From: Mycolicibacter heraklionensis
GTDB lineage: Bacteria; Actinomycetota; Actinomycetes; Mycobacteriales; Mycobacteriaceae
Direction: 5' to 3'
Assembly: GCF_001021505.1 (NCBI RefSeq)
Contig: NZ_LDPO01000013.1
Span: 85,654-149,653, forward strand
DNA: 64,000 nt
This document shows, piece after piece, positions 24,679 through 33,408 of the stretch (position 1 is the stretch's first letter; every line of letters starts with the position of its first letter). The translations under genes were made by a program, and so were the position numbers. The notes under the pieces were generated by a model. The model searched no databases, was not told the origin of the DNA, and worked only from the letters and a program-made list of their open reading frames with translations.

Positions 24679-25497
24679 TCAGCCCCTCAATCCCGCCAGC
24701 CGAGCCGCGTCGCCAAAGATGTCGTCCAGCATGGCCGGGGTCAGCCGTCCGGTGAACATGTTCTGTTGGCTGGGGTGATAGCAGCCCAGCAGCCGCAGCG
24801 CCGGGCCGAGTTCGGCGACCGCTCCGTGGCCGAACTTCGGTTTGGGCTTGGGCACTTGGCCGGCGGCAATCCGCAGCGCGATCTGCCAGGCGAAGCCGCC
24901 CAGCGCCACCATCACCCGCACGTGGGGAGCGATCAGTTGCCATTCGGCGTCGATCCACGGCGCGCAGGTGTTGCGCTCGACCGTCGTCGGAGCGTTGTCG
25001 GGTGGGGCGCAGCGCACCGGGGCGATGATCCGGATGTCGTTGGCGTGCAGCCCATCCGCGGCGTCGACGCTGGTGGGCTGGTTGACCAGGCCGGCCCGGT
25101 ACAGCGCGGCGTACAACTGGTCGCCCGACCGGTCGCCGGTGAACATCCGGCCGGTGCGGTTGGCGCCATTGGCAGCCGGGGCCAGTCCGACGATCACGAT
25201 CTTGGGCTTCGGCGAGCCCCAGCCGGGCACCGGCCGCCCCCAGTAGGGCTGGTCGGCGAAGGACTTTCGCTTGGTGACCGCGACCTGTTCGCGCCAGGTC
25301 ACCAGTCGCGGGCAGGCCCGGCAGACGCTGATCAGCGCGTCGAGTTCGTCGATCGAGGCGGCTTGGTCGGCCAGCTGCACCACCCGCGCGGCGTCGACGG
25401 CCTGCGGCGTTTCCGGGGTTGCCGGGTCACCGGGCCAGCCGGCGCCGGGCGGCACCGGGGAGTCGAACAGCTGACCGGTCCGGGGGTGGTTGAGCAT
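24679..25497 (-). CDS. udgB: Type 5 uracil-DNA glycosylase (UdgB)
   Basis: A 272-residue family 5 uracil-DNA glycosylase, recognised as the Rv1259 homologue. Cysteines for the 4Fe-4S cluster are seen in [17 protein letters not shown], in [10 protein letters not shown] and in RNTCAPW. The active-site motif is [20 protein letters not shown] and the minor-groove motif is [15 protein letters not shown]. It removes uracil and other deaminated bases, including hypoxanthine, and so limits C-to-T mutation. ATG start at 25497 without a clear ribosome binding site. It converges with brnA. Confidence 0.92.
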   Translation of the reverse strand: MLNHPRTGQLFDSPVPPGAGWPGDPATPETPQAVDAARVVQLADQAASIDELDALISVCRACPRLVTWREQVAVTKRKSFADQPYWGRPVPGWGSPKPKIVIVGLAPAANGANRTGRMFTGDRSGDQLYAALYRAGLVNQPTSVDAADGLHANDIRIIAPVRCAPPDNAPTTVERNTCAPWIDAEWQLIAPHVRVMVALGGFAWQIALRIAAGQVPKPKPKFGHGAVAELGPALRLLGCYHPSQQNMFTGRLTPAMLDDIFGDAARLAGLRG

Positions 25498-25563
25498 TGG
25501 TCTACTGTGCACGCTCTTAGATCCGATGCCCACTCCGGCATGGCGCGGAGGCGCAGGGCCGGC

Positions 25564-26043
25564 TCAACAGGAACGCGGGTCGGCGCTCTCCGACAAGTTG
25601 TCGCGGATCTGCGCATAGGCGTGCGCGAACAGGTCCACGTCGCGCGCACTGAGCAGGTCGAAAAGGTTGCGCCGCAACGTGGCAACGTGCCCGCCCGAAA
25701 CCGACTCCAGCTTCGCCAGCCCGGAGTCGGTCAACTCGGCGAACCATCCGCGTTTGTCCTCGTCGCACCCGACGCGGCGCAGCCAGCCCGCTCTGGCCAA
25801 TCGACTCACCGCACCGGTGGTCCCGCTACGGGTCGTGACCGCCGCCTCGGTGAGCTCGCCCATCCGCAACCGGCGTTGCCGCGCCTCGGACAACAGCACC
25901 AGAACCTCGAAATCGGCAAAGGTGATCCCGCCGTCGGCGACCAGCTGAACTTCGAGCTCCCGCAACAGCAGCCGGGTGCTGTCCAGGTACCCCCGCCACA
26001 TCCGCTGTTCGGCTTCACTGAGCCATCGGATCTCTTCCGCCAC
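25564..26043 (-). CDS. MarR-family transcriptional regulator
   Basis: A 159-residue MarR protein from GTG. The core RRLRMGELTEAAVTTRSGTT, then GAVSRLARAGWLRRVGCDED, KRGWFAELTDSGLAKL is a standard winged helix. Its N-terminus EAEQRMWRGYLDSTRLLLRE has the same W-containing opening as the array at 1-3.5 kb but it is not a close copy. It lies 12 bp downstream of the deaminase gene and 66 bp upstream of udgB, all on the minus strand. Confidence 0.85.
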   Translation of the reverse strand: MAEEIRWLSEAEQRMWRGYLDSTRLLLRELEVQLVADGGITFADFEVLVLLSEARQRRLRMGELTEAAVTTRSGTTGAVSRLARAGWLRRVGCDEDKRGWFAELTDSGLAKLESVSGGHVATLRRNLFDLLSARDVDLFAHAYAQIRDNLSESADPRSC

Positions 26044-26055
26044 GACAACCCGTCC

Positions 26056-26559
26056 CTAATTCCCAGCGGTGGCGACCCCGGAGTACGACAGCGCCCGCCC
26101 GTTGCGCTGCTCCCATAGCCGATAGACGTCGACCGCGTCGTCGCGAGAGTCATGCCGCATGGGCAGCCGCCGCTGTTCCCAGGGCTTGGCGAACTCGTCG
26201 TAGAAGGTGTTGAACTCGAAGTACTTTCGGTCGTCGACGTAATACGGCTCGTAGGCCTCGCGGGTGGTCAGGAAGACGACCTCGTCCGGCGAGCAGTAGT
26301 ACAGCGCACCCAGGCACATGGGGCACGGCTGCGCCAGGATGTAGATGGTGGCCCCGGTCAGGCTTTCGGTGCCCAGCGCCGTGCACGCCTGCCGAATGGC
26401 GAGGATCTCCGCGTGCGCGGTGGGGTCGTTGGTCTGAGCGACCCGATTCGGGCTCTCGGCCAGAATCGCACCGTCCTTGACGATGACCGTCGCGAACGGA
26501 CGCCCGCCCTGCTCGACGTTACGGCGGGCAAGCTCAATGGTGTGTTGGGCGAAGTCCAT
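26056..26559 (-). CDS. Nucleoside/base deaminase (guanine deaminase-like)
   Basis: A 167-residue zinc deaminase of the cytidine deaminase superfamily. Zinc ligands and the catalytic acid are His49-Ala-Glu51 (TAHAEILAIRQA) and Cys79/Cys82 (QPCPMCLGALYYC). The C-terminal EFAKPWEQRRLPMRHDSRDD, AVDVYRLW resembles guanine deaminases rather than tRNA TadA. The likely reaction is guanine to xanthine or a related base, in purine salvage. It sits between LysR- and MarR-type genes, so its expression may be regulated by either. Confidence 0.85.
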   Translation of the reverse strand: MDFAQHTIELARRNVEQGGRPFATVIVKDGAILAESPNRVAQTNDPTAHAEILAIRQACTALGTESLTGATIYILAQPCPMCLGALYYCSPDEVVFLTTREAYEPYYVDDRKYFEFNTFYDEFAKPWEQRRLPMRHDSRDDAVDVYRLWEQRNGRALSYSGVATAGN

Positions 26560-26657
26560 GTCGGCTTCCAGGAAGAGTGTGCGGGCATGCCTGTCAGGCT
26601 GCCGCAGCGCCCGCTATAGCGTCCAATACTTGTTTCCGATAAACGCGATAGATGTCG

Positions 26658-27545
26658 TCAATCGATTTCGCGGGCGATTTCCGCCAGCATCCGGCTGAAT
26701 GCCTGCGCGGCCGCCGAGTGGTAGGCCGTGGCGCGCACCAGCGCCACCACGGTCCGGGTGGGAAGGCGCGGCACCAGCGGCACCGGATGCAGATCGCGAT
26801 GCTCGCGGGCGATCGCGTCCGGCAACACGGTGGCCAGCGCGCCACCGCGCACCGAGGCCAGCAGCGCACTGATCGAATTGGCTTCCACCGCGATCCGCGG
26901 CGCGACCCCGCGGTCGGTGAAGTAGGCGTCGATCTGCAGCCGGGTGGCGAAGTCGGTGTTGAGCAGGCAGAGCGGCTCGTGGGTCAGCCGGGCAACCGGT
27001 AGCGGCGTCGCTCTGGCCGCAAAGGGGTGACCCGGGCCGACCACCAGAGTCAGCGTCTCGGTGAACAGCACGGTGTGCTCGATCCCGTCGGCGTGCGGGC
27101 CCGCGAAGGCGATGCCGAGGTCGAGCCGGTCGGCGAGCAGATCAGCCTCGATGCGGTCCTGGGTGTCCTCGCGGACCGAGAGCGTGATGCCGGGATGGGC
27201 GGTGTGGAACCGGTGCACCAGCGGCCCGATCAGGTAGGCGGTGAACGTCGGCGTCATCGCCACCCGCAGATGCCCGCGTGACAGGTCCTGTACGTCGTGG
27301 ACCGCACGTTCGCCGGCGTCGAGATCCCGCAGCGCCAACCGAGCATGCTCCGCATACGCCTCGCCGGCATCGGTCAGCCGTACCGTGCGCCCCGAGCGAT
27401 CCAGCAGCTCCACGGCCAGCGCGCGCTCGAGCTGCTTGATCTGCTGCGACAGGGTGGGCTGGGAGATGTGCAGCGCCTCGGCCGCGCGGGTGAAATTCCC
27501 GTGCTCGGCCACCGCGAGCAGATACCGAATGTGGCGCAGCTCCAT
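26658..27545 (-). CDS. LysR-family transcriptional regulator (CynR-like)
   Basis: A 295-residue LysR regulator from ATG 27545. The N-terminal helix-turn-helix is MELRHIRYLLAVAEHGNFTR, AAEALHISQPTLSQQIKQLE. The effector domain starts near residue 90 (HLRVAMTPTFTAYLIGPLVH). MELRHIRYLLAVAEHGNFTR is shared with CynR-type regulators of cyanate metabolism. It lies upstream of the deaminase gene on the same strand, 98 bp away, and may control it. The inducer is unknown. Confidence 0.9.
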   Translation of the reverse strand: MELRHIRYLLAVAEHGNFTRAAEALHISQPTLSQQIKQLERALAVELLDRSGRTVRLTDAGEAYAEHARLALRDLDAGERAVHDVQDLSRGHLRVAMTPTFTAYLIGPLVHRFHTAHPGITLSVREDTQDRIEADLLADRLDLGIAFAGPHADGIEHTVLFTETLTLVVGPGHPFAARATPLPVARLTHEPLCLLNTDFATRLQIDAYFTDRGVAPRIAVEANSISALLASVRGGALATVLPDAIAREHRDLHPVPLVPRLPTRTVVALVRATAYHSAAAQAFSRMLAEIAREID

Positions 27546-27637
27546 CGGCCGACTATAGGTGCCATCGATCGAGATGACGGGCATTACGTCTTGGACGTTA
27601 TTGCTGGCGATCAGGCGTCGTGGACGGCGGACGGCGG

Positions 27638-28528
27638 CTAAGAGGACAGTTGCTCTGCGGTCGCCCGGATTTCGCGGATGTAGCGGTCCCGGTCGGCGGC
27701 ACTCACGTCTCGCCGCAGCGGCCCCAGCTGCAATTCGTAAGTCGCTACGCCCTTTTCAAACACCGGGGCAGCCAGATAGCTGACCGACAGCGGCTGCGTA
27801 CCGGCAAGTTGCGTTGCGGTATAGGGGTTTCCGTTGACGCCGGTCAGCAGCTCGAAGACCCGTTGGCGCAGCGCGGTGCGGCGTGGATGCTCGGCCAGCA
27901 GCTCGACCACCTCGGCAAGCACATCGAGCGCCTCCAGTCCCAGGCCGCCAAGGCCGAACACCACCACGCCGTTGCGGCGCACCTGGTCCAAGGCGTCGTC
28001 CAGCACGTCGCGACCGACGTCTTGCGCCGATGCCAGCCACTCCTGCTGGGCCTGCGCATCGCGGTGTGCGACCACGCTGACGCCCACAGGTGCGATCAGT
28101 GGCAACCGCACCCCCACACCCACGCCGGCCGGGATGCGCCCGCGGCCGCGAACCAGGGTCAAGAAGCTCAACTCGGTCGGCCCCACCAGCGCCAGTCCGG
28201 CCCCGCAGCCGGCCCGCTCGGCCATCTGCTCGATCAGGTGTGCGCCCTGCGTCGACAGCGGCCACAACCGCCGCACCGTCTCGGCGACCCCGATCAGCCC
28301 GGACCCCAGGGTGTAGCTGCGATCGGCCCGCCGCGACGCCCATCCCGCCTGCTCCAATGCCAGCAAGATCGACGTCACGGTGGCACGGTTCAACTCCAGC
28401 CGCGCCGCGATCTGGGCGACTGAACTGGGCTGTGTCTGCGCGGCCAACAACCCCACGATGGCGACCACCCGATCCGTGGGCGGCGAGCCCGGCCGCTTCT
28501 CATCGTCTCGCTCGGCGGGCCCGTCCAT
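27638..28528 (-). CDS. IclR-like transcriptional regulator
   Basis: A 296-residue protein starting at ATG 28528, chosen because GAGGAGGG lies just upstream; an ATG at 28549 lacks a ribosome binding site. N-terminal winged helix: RVVAIVGLLAAQTQPSSVAQ, IAARLELNRATVTSILLALE. It continues QAGWASRRADRSYTLGSGLI like IclR proteins, with an effector domain to the C-terminus. It is divergent from the large secreted-protein gene at 28689; the shared 160-bp promoter holds strong palindromes (28639-28669), probably its operator. Confidence 0.82.
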   Translation of the reverse strand: MDGPAERDDEKRPGSPPTDRVVAIVGLLAAQTQPSSVAQIAARLELNRATVTSILLALEQAGWASRRADRSYTLGSGLIGVAETVRRLWPLSTQGAHLIEQMAERAGCGAGLALVGPTELSFLTLVRGRGRIPAGVGVGVRLPLIAPVGVSVVAHRDAQAQQEWLASAQDVGRDVLDDALDQVRRNGVVVFGLGGLGLEALDVLAEVVELLAEHPRRTALRQRVFELLTGVNGNPYTATQLAGTQPLSVSYLAAPVFEKGVATYELQLGPLRRDVSAADRDRYIREIRATAEQLSS

Positions 28529-28638
28529 CGCCCTCCTCGTGTCTGGCATGCAGAAGATCACCGATCGTACGGGCCTCGGCGCCGACCCTTGTGCACACGT
28601 CCACCCAGCGGTAGCGTCCCGTCACATCGTACTTTCAG

Positions 28639-28669
28639 TTGTCATTCATGTGACAAATAGTTGTCACAT
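28639..28669. promoter_or_regulatory. Overlapping palindromes in the divergent promoter
   Basis: TTGTCA-TTCATG-TGACAA (28639-28656) overlaps ATGTGACAA-ATAG-TTGTCACAT (28648-28669), both with perfect arms. They are built from repeated TGTCA half-sites. They end 19 bp before the ATG of the secreted protein, where a bound repressor would block transcription. The IclR-like protein encoded on the other side is the natural candidate. Confidence 0.65.
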
Positions 28670-28688
28670 CTGACCGCAGAGGAGCCCC

Positions 28689-30641
28689 ATGGCCACCCGA
28701 TGTACGGAAAGCTCCCGCCGCGCGCTGTGTACCGCCGGACTGGCGGCGGCCGTGGCGGCCGCCTCGGCGGCAATCACGATCCAGCCGGCCCCCCTGACGC
28801 GCTCCACCCCGGTGGCGTTGACCTCGGTTTCGGCCGCCGTGCAGCAAGCGATCGACGATCTGCTGGCCGTGATGCAGCAGGCCGCGGCCAACGACGCCGC
28901 GCTGCCGTTCGCCACACCCGACGGCGTCGCCATGCTGATGACGGGTCTGCAGGACACGAACTACGAGTTGCTCATGGCCGGGATCTCGCGCGTCACCGAG
29001 CTGTTCGACGGATGGTTCTTTCAGTCACCCGAAGTGCTGGCCGGTGACGCCGCCGATCCACGCCAGTACTTCCAGTTCTTCACTCCCGACATCTACTACC
29101 ACGCGACCGCCGGCCTGGCCCCGGGCGCAACCTACGAGCTGACCGGCCACCTCGGCGGCGGCACCGAAGCATTCGCCATCGCCACCGAACAGATCACCGG
29201 CTCGCAGGCCGTCAGCAAGGAGAGCCTGGAACTCGGCACGAACCTGGTGGTCAATCCCGACGGCACCTTCACCGTCTACATCGGCCCCAACGCGCCCAGT
29301 GGCGCGGTCAACTTCATCGACGACGACAGTGCCACCATCCAGGGAGCCGCCTCCCTGCTGGTCCGCGACGTGCTGGGCAATTGGGCCAAAGGCCCCAGCG
29401 ACATCAGCATCCACTGCATCGCCGATTGCCCGCCGTTCTTCGCCATCCCCGAAGGCGGGTTCTTTCCCAGCGACGACACGACGACTCCGCCGAAGATCAC
29501 TTCGATCGACGACGCGCTGACCACCCTGTTCAGTGCCTTCGCCAAGATCGCCGGGCCGTTCAACACCCAGAACATGGGGCTGGCCCAGATCGCCGGAATC
29601 CAGGAGCCCGCCAACACCATGAGCCCGCTGGCCACCGAGACCAGCCTGTTCGCGACGGGGCTGCCCAGTGCGGACGTCTCGGCGGGGAACTTCGATCTGG
29701 CCCCCGGTGAGGCGCTGATCGTGAAGGTCCCCGATGTGGCGGCCGCCTACAGCGGCATCGAGCTGATGAACGTCTACGGCGCGGCGCTGCCGTTCACCCT
29801 GGCGCAGACCACCCTCAACAACACCACCGCCTACCAGGCCGCCGACGGCTACACCTACTACGTGGTGAGCGCCACCAACCCCGGTGTGGCGAACTGGCTG
29901 GACACCGGCGGCGTCGCCAACGGCGAGATCTTCGCCCGCTTCGAAAACCTCACCGCCGGAACCGATCCCACCGGCCTGGAGGTGACGACTCAGGTGGTTC
30001 CGGTGGCCGATATCGCCGACTACCTGCCCGGCGACACCCCGACCGTCAGCGCAGCCGAATACGCCGCCGATATGACCCAGCGAGTGCTGTCCTACGACTA
30101 CGCCCTGGACGTGTCGCGAATGCACGCCCAACCGGCCTGGTTGATCCAGGAAATGCTGTTCTCCGGACTCAAGGGCCTGATCGGCAGCGACAACTACGCG
30201 GCGGTGTTCGGTGAGGAACCCGTCACGCCGTTGGCCCTGCGCTTCACCGATGCCCTGAGCCCGGATTGGGCCGCCGTCTGGCACGGGTTCGCCAGCGACC
30301 CCCTCGGCAGCCTGGCCGCGGTGGCCAACAATCTGCCGCTGCTGTGGAGCGATATCAGCCTGCCGTTCCAGCTGGCGGGGGCGCAATCGCTGCTGTCGCT
30401 GCTTTTACCGGGAGGCTCGCTGCTCGACGACGCCCTGTTCGACCCCAACGGTGGGATCGTCGCCGGGTTGCTCAATGCTCGCGACGACTTCGCCACGACG
30501 ATCCTGACGGCCAACGACGCCTGGCCCACGGAAGTGGGCGAGCAGGCTGCCCAGCAGTGGGCGAACATGTCCGACTTGGTCGATCAGACTGCGCCGATGG
30601 ACCTGGGCTCATGGTTCTCGTCGCTGTTCGACGCCGGCTGA
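28689..30641 (+). CDS. Large secreted protein with DUF1254/DUF1214-like features
   Basis: A 650-residue protein with a signal peptide (SSRRALCTAGLAAAVAAASA, cleavage in the next ~15 residues) and ribosome binding site GAGGAG. The middle region (about 85-445) contains DIYYHATAGLAPGATYELTG, GGTEAFAIATEQITGSQAVS and TYYVVSATNPGVANWLDTGG, the last like the end of DUF1214 domains, which form beta-sandwiches in exported proteins. Residues 470-650 are an extra helical region ending MDLGSWFSSLFDAG. Function is unknown. Divergence from an IclR-like gene suggests substrate-controlled expression. Confidence 0.7.
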   Translation: MATRCTESSRRALCTAGLAAAVAAASAAITIQPAPLTRSTPVALTSVSAAVQQAIDDLLAVMQQAAANDAALPFATPDGVAMLMTGLQDTNYELLMAGISRVTELFDGWFFQSPEVLAGDAADPRQYFQFFTPDIYYHATAGLAPGATYELTGHLGGGTEAFAIATEQITGSQAVSKESLELGTNLVVNPDGTFTVYIGPNAPSGAVNFIDDDSATIQGAASLLVRDVLGNWAKGPSDISIHCIADCPPFFAIPEGGFFPSDDTTTPPKITSIDDALTTLFSAFAKIAGPFNTQNMGLAQIAGIQEPANTMSPLATETSLFATGLPSADVSAGNFDLAPGEALIVKVPDVAAAYSGIELMNVYGAALPFTLAQTTLNNTTAYQAADGYTYYVVSATNPGVANWLDTGGVANGEIFARFENLTAGTDPTGLEVTTQVVPVADIADYLPGDTPTVSAAEYAADMTQRVLSYDYALDVSRMHAQPAWLIQEMLFSGLKGLIGSDNYAAVFGEEPVTPLALRFTDALSPDWAAVWHGFASDPLGSLAAVANNLPLLWSDISLPFQLAGAQSLLSLLLPGGSLLDDALFDPNGGIVAGLLNARDDFATTILTANDAWPTEVGEQAAQQWANMSDLVDQTAPMDLGSWFSSLFDAG

Positions 30642-30692
30642 GTCGATCCGTCGCGGCGCGGCCGGACCCCGCAGGTCCGTAGGATCACCTGC

Positions 30693-32060
30693 GTGAACGC
30701 CGACGCGCTGGCCCAACTGATCGCCGATCTCCCCGAGGGCATGGTGGTCACCGACCCGACGATCACCGCGGGCTACCGGCAGGACAATGCGCTGGACCCG
30801 TTGGCGGGCCAGCCCCTGGCGGTGGTGCGGCCGCTGCGCACCGAAGAGGTGCAGACGGTCATGCGGTGGGCCACCGCGCATCGGGTGCCGGTGGTGACCC
30901 GCGGCGCGGGTACCGGCCTGTCCGGCGGCGCCACCGCGATCGACGGCGGCATCGTGCTGTGCACCGAGAAGATGCGCGAGATCAGCGTCGACCCCGTCAC
31001 CCGCACCGCGGTGTGCCAGCCGGGCCTGTTCAACGCGGAGGTGAAGAAGGCCGTCGCCGCCTACGGACTGTGGTACCCGCCGGACCCGTCGTCGTTCGAG
31101 ATTTGCAGCATCGGCGGCAACATCGCCACCAACGCCGGCGGCCTGTGCTGCGTCAAGTACGGCGTGACCACCGACTATGTGCTGGGCATGCAGGTGGTGC
31201 TGGCCGACGGCACCGCGGTGCGCCTGGGCGGGCCCCGACTCAAGGACGTCGCCGGGCTCTCGCTGACCAAGTTGTTCGTCGGCAGCGAGGGCACCCTCGG
31301 GGTGGTCACCGAGGTGACCCTGCGGCTGTTGCCGGCTCAGCCGAAATCGGCTGTGGTGGTGGCTACTTTCGACTCGGTGGCCGCCGCGGCGGAGGCGGTG
31401 CTCGATGTGTCCGGGCGGCTGCGCCCGTCGATGCTGGAGTTCATGGACGCGGCGGCGATCAACGCCGTCGAAGATCAACTGCGCATGGGCCTGGACCGCG
31501 AGGCCGCGGCCATGCTGGTGGCGGCCTCCGACGAGCGCGGCCACGCGGGCGCCGAGGATGTCGAGCTGATGGCCCGGGTGTTCACCGAGCACCACGCCAA
31601 GGAGGTGTTCTCCACCGACGACCCGGTCGAGGCCGAAGGATTCGTGGCGGCCCGGCGGTTCTGCATCCCGGCGGTCGAGGCCAAGGGCCCGCTACTGCTG
31701 GAGGACGTTGGGGTGCCGGTGCCACGGCTGGCGGAGCTGATCACCGGTATCGAGAAGATCGCCGCCGAGCGCCGACTGCTGATCTCGGTGATCGCGCACG
31801 CCGGCGACGGCAACACCCACCCGCTGATCGTGCACGACCCGAATGATCCCGACCATGTGCAACGCGCCGAGCTCGCCTACGGCGAGATCATGGACCTGGC
31901 CCTGGCGCTGGGCGGCACCATCACCGGCGAGCACGGCGTGGGGCGGTTGAAGCGCCCCTGGCTGGCCGAGCAGCTGGGGCCCGACGTGATGGCACTGAAC
32001 CAACGGGTCAAGGCCGCGCTCGACCCGCTGAACATCCTCAACCCGGGTTCGGGGATCTAG
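30693..32060 (+). CDS. FAD-linked oxidase, glycolate oxidase subunit GlcD-like (Rv1257c-like)
   Basis: A 455-residue FAD-binding type 4 oxidoreductase. The FAD pocket is visible at VVRPLRTEEVQTVMRWATAH, VTRGAGTGLSGGATAIDGGI, and the GlcD/D-lactate dehydrogenase signature VIAHAGDGNTHPLIVHDPND. The end GGTITGEHGVGRLKRPWLAE is typical. It probably oxidises a 2-hydroxyacid such as glycolate or D-lactate. GTG start 51 bp after the secreted-protein gene; the two may share a transcript. In M. tuberculosis the neighbour is CYP130; here the mmpSL operon lies between them. Confidence 0.9.
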   Translation: MNADALAQLIADLPEGMVVTDPTITAGYRQDNALDPLAGQPLAVVRPLRTEEVQTVMRWATAHRVPVVTRGAGTGLSGGATAIDGGIVLCTEKMREISVDPVTRTAVCQPGLFNAEVKKAVAAYGLWYPPDPSSFEICSIGGNIATNAGGLCCVKYGVTTDYVLGMQVVLADGTAVRLGGPRLKDVAGLSLTKLFVGSEGTLGVVTEVTLRLLPAQPKSAVVVATFDSVAAAAEAVLDVSGRLRPSMLEFMDAAAINAVEDQLRMGLDREAAAMLVAASDERGHAGAEDVELMARVFTEHHAKEVFSTDDPVEAEGFVAARRFCIPAVEAKGPLLLEDVGVPVPRLAELITGIEKIAAERRLLISVIAHAGDGNTHPLIVHDPNDPDHVQRAELAYGEIMDLALALGGTITGEHGVGRLKRPWLAEQLGPDVMALNQRVKAALDPLNILNPGSGI

Positions 32061-32070
32061 TCGCTTCCTG

Positions 32071-32132
32071 CGCGAGCGTGCGTATTTCCGGAAATTCGCT
32101 CGGTGTGTCGAGCGGGGACACGCACGCTCGCG
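32071..32132. repeat. Intergenic inverted repeat between convergent genes
   Basis: CGCGAGCGTGCGT (32071-32083) pairs perfectly with ACGCACGCTCGCG (32120-32132). Inside are the palindrome ATTTCCGGAAAT and a second hairpin CGCTCG..CGAGCG. It lies between the glcD-like stop (32060) and the TetR stop (32150). Confidence 0.8.
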
Positions 32133-32149
32133 AAGAGGGCGGTCGATCA

Positions 32150-32974
32150 TTATGGTCGAATTTCCACGGCGGCAAGGAAATTGGCGGTCAAGTGTTCGCA
32201 GATGCTGTCGACATCGGGCAGCATGAAGTCGAGCGCGTCGGGGAACGCCGGACGCATCAGCATGTGGATGAGCATGGGTCCGAGAAGTTGCTGGATCAGC
32301 ACCAGCAGCGGCTGATCCTTGATGCGTCCTGCGCGGACCTCTGCCTCGAACCAGGCTCCGAGCGTGCCCAACATGCGTGGAGCCGTGTAGCGGGTCAGTG
32401 ACTGCACCGTGGCACTTTCCGGCCGCGAGTACACCTCCGCCAGCATCGCGGGAGCGACACGGGGTTCACGGCTCAGCGCGACCGCTATGGTGCGGTAAAT
32501 GCCGTGCACTGTGGTACGGAGGTCATCCGGTACGGCGGCAAGATAATCTTCGATGTCGCGGATGGGACTGTACTGGTCGAACACTGCGCGTAGCAGTTCG
32601 TCGCGTCCGCCGAAAACGGCGTGCAAACTGAACACCGAGCAGTCGGCGCGCTCGGCAATGCTGTCCAGAGTGGTTGCCGCCAAGCCGTTCTCGCTGATCA
32701 ACTCGGCGGCCGCGGTAAGTGCTCGCACCCGTACCGGGGGCCGGCCGCCGGGGTCGATGCCGGCGGCACGGACCGCGGCATCGAGAACCCTGCGGGATCC
32801 GCCCAACCTGCGAAGTAGCGTGCTGCGGGACATCTGGGCTTCGGCGGCGATTGCGCTGACCGGAACTTCAGCAATGTCGCGTTTGAGTGTCTCGGCGGCG
32901 CGCACCGCGGCCTCGATCAGCTCTGGCGCAACGGTTTCCACGGGCTTGGTGGCGGTGTCAGCTTGGCGACTCAC
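32150..32974 (-). CDS. TetR-family regulator with two helix-turn-helix modules
   Basis: A 274-residue regulator, last gene of the mmpS-mmpL operon, starting at a GTG that overlaps the previous stop by 4 nt. Residues ~20-66 (VPVSAIAAEAQMSRSTLLRR) and ~83-131 (AATTLDSIAERADCSVFSLH, AVFGGRDELLRAVFDQY) both look like TetR DNA-binding modules, followed by one helical ligand domain. Ordinary TetR proteins are about 200 residues with one such module. A likely target is the operon promoter near 36818-36832. It converges with the glcD-like gene. Confidence 0.8.
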   Translation of the reverse strand: MSRQADTATKPVETVAPELIEAAVRAAETLKRDIAEVPVSAIAAEAQMSRSTLLRRLGGSRRVLDAAVRAAGIDPGGRPPVRVRALTAAAELISENGLAATTLDSIAERADCSVFSLHAVFGGRDELLRAVFDQYSPIRDIEDYLAAVPDDLRTTVHGIYRTIAVALSREPRVAPAMLAEVYSRPESATVQSLTRYTAPRMLGTLGAWFEAEVRAGRIKDQPLLVLIQQLLGPMLIHMLMRPAFPDALDFMLPDVDSICEHLTANFLAAVEIRP

Positions 32975-33408
32975 AGCACGACCGCGTCCTCTAGGCGCGA
33001 TTTCAAGCGTGCGACCCTGCTGAACTGTGCCAGCATGTTCAACGAACCCAGCATCGGAAAGCCTCCGATGAACGTCCGGAATGAGGGGTTGCCGCCGTGG
33101 ACGTCGAGTTCGTGAAGGCAGCCGACGATGTAGAACAGTCCGGCGAAGAAGATGACCGCGGGTATCGCATATGCCAGCGGGGACCGGGCGTCGGCGACCA
33201 GTTCGTGCGCGTAGGTGAACTCGTCTTGCGTCAGGGGCTGACGCTTGCGCACTTTGGCCAGCACCGCTTTGTGAGCACCTATTTCTTCGCCGAGTGCCGC
33301 CGGAGTCCGATCCTCCAACCGCCTGACGTACACGAGCGCACACCCGGCGAAAACCACTGCCAAAACTGCCGCCAGCACCGTGAGAACACCCCAGAATCCG
33401 AAATTCAT
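32971..33408 (-). CDS. Two-pass membrane protein of the mmpS-mmpL operon, unknown function
   Basis: A 145-residue protein from ATG 33408, overlapping the mmpL stop by 4 nt and the TetR start by 4 nt. Membrane segment one is residues ~4-28 (GVLTVLAAVLAVVFAGCALV) and segment two ~77-100 (LAYAIPAVIFFAGLFYIVGC). A charged cytoplasmic-like segment lies between (EEIGAHKAVLAKVRKRQPLT), and a basic C-terminus follows (SRVARLKSRLED). I do not recognise the family. Its tight coupling suggests an accessory subunit of the MmpL transporter. Confidence 0.75.
   Translation of the reverse strand: MNFGFWGVLTVLAAVLAVVFAGCALVYVRRLEDRTPAALGEEIGAHKAVLAKVRKRQPLTQDEFTYAHELVADARSPLAYAIPAVIFFAGLFYIVGCLHELDVHGGNPSFRTFIGGFPMLGSLNMLAQFSRVARLKSRLEDAVVL

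Noticed and set aside
29025..30386. 453-codon minus-strand frame opposite the secreted-protein gene
   Set aside because: Composition and position mark it as a shadow; the plus-strand gene has a signal peptide and a ribosome binding site.
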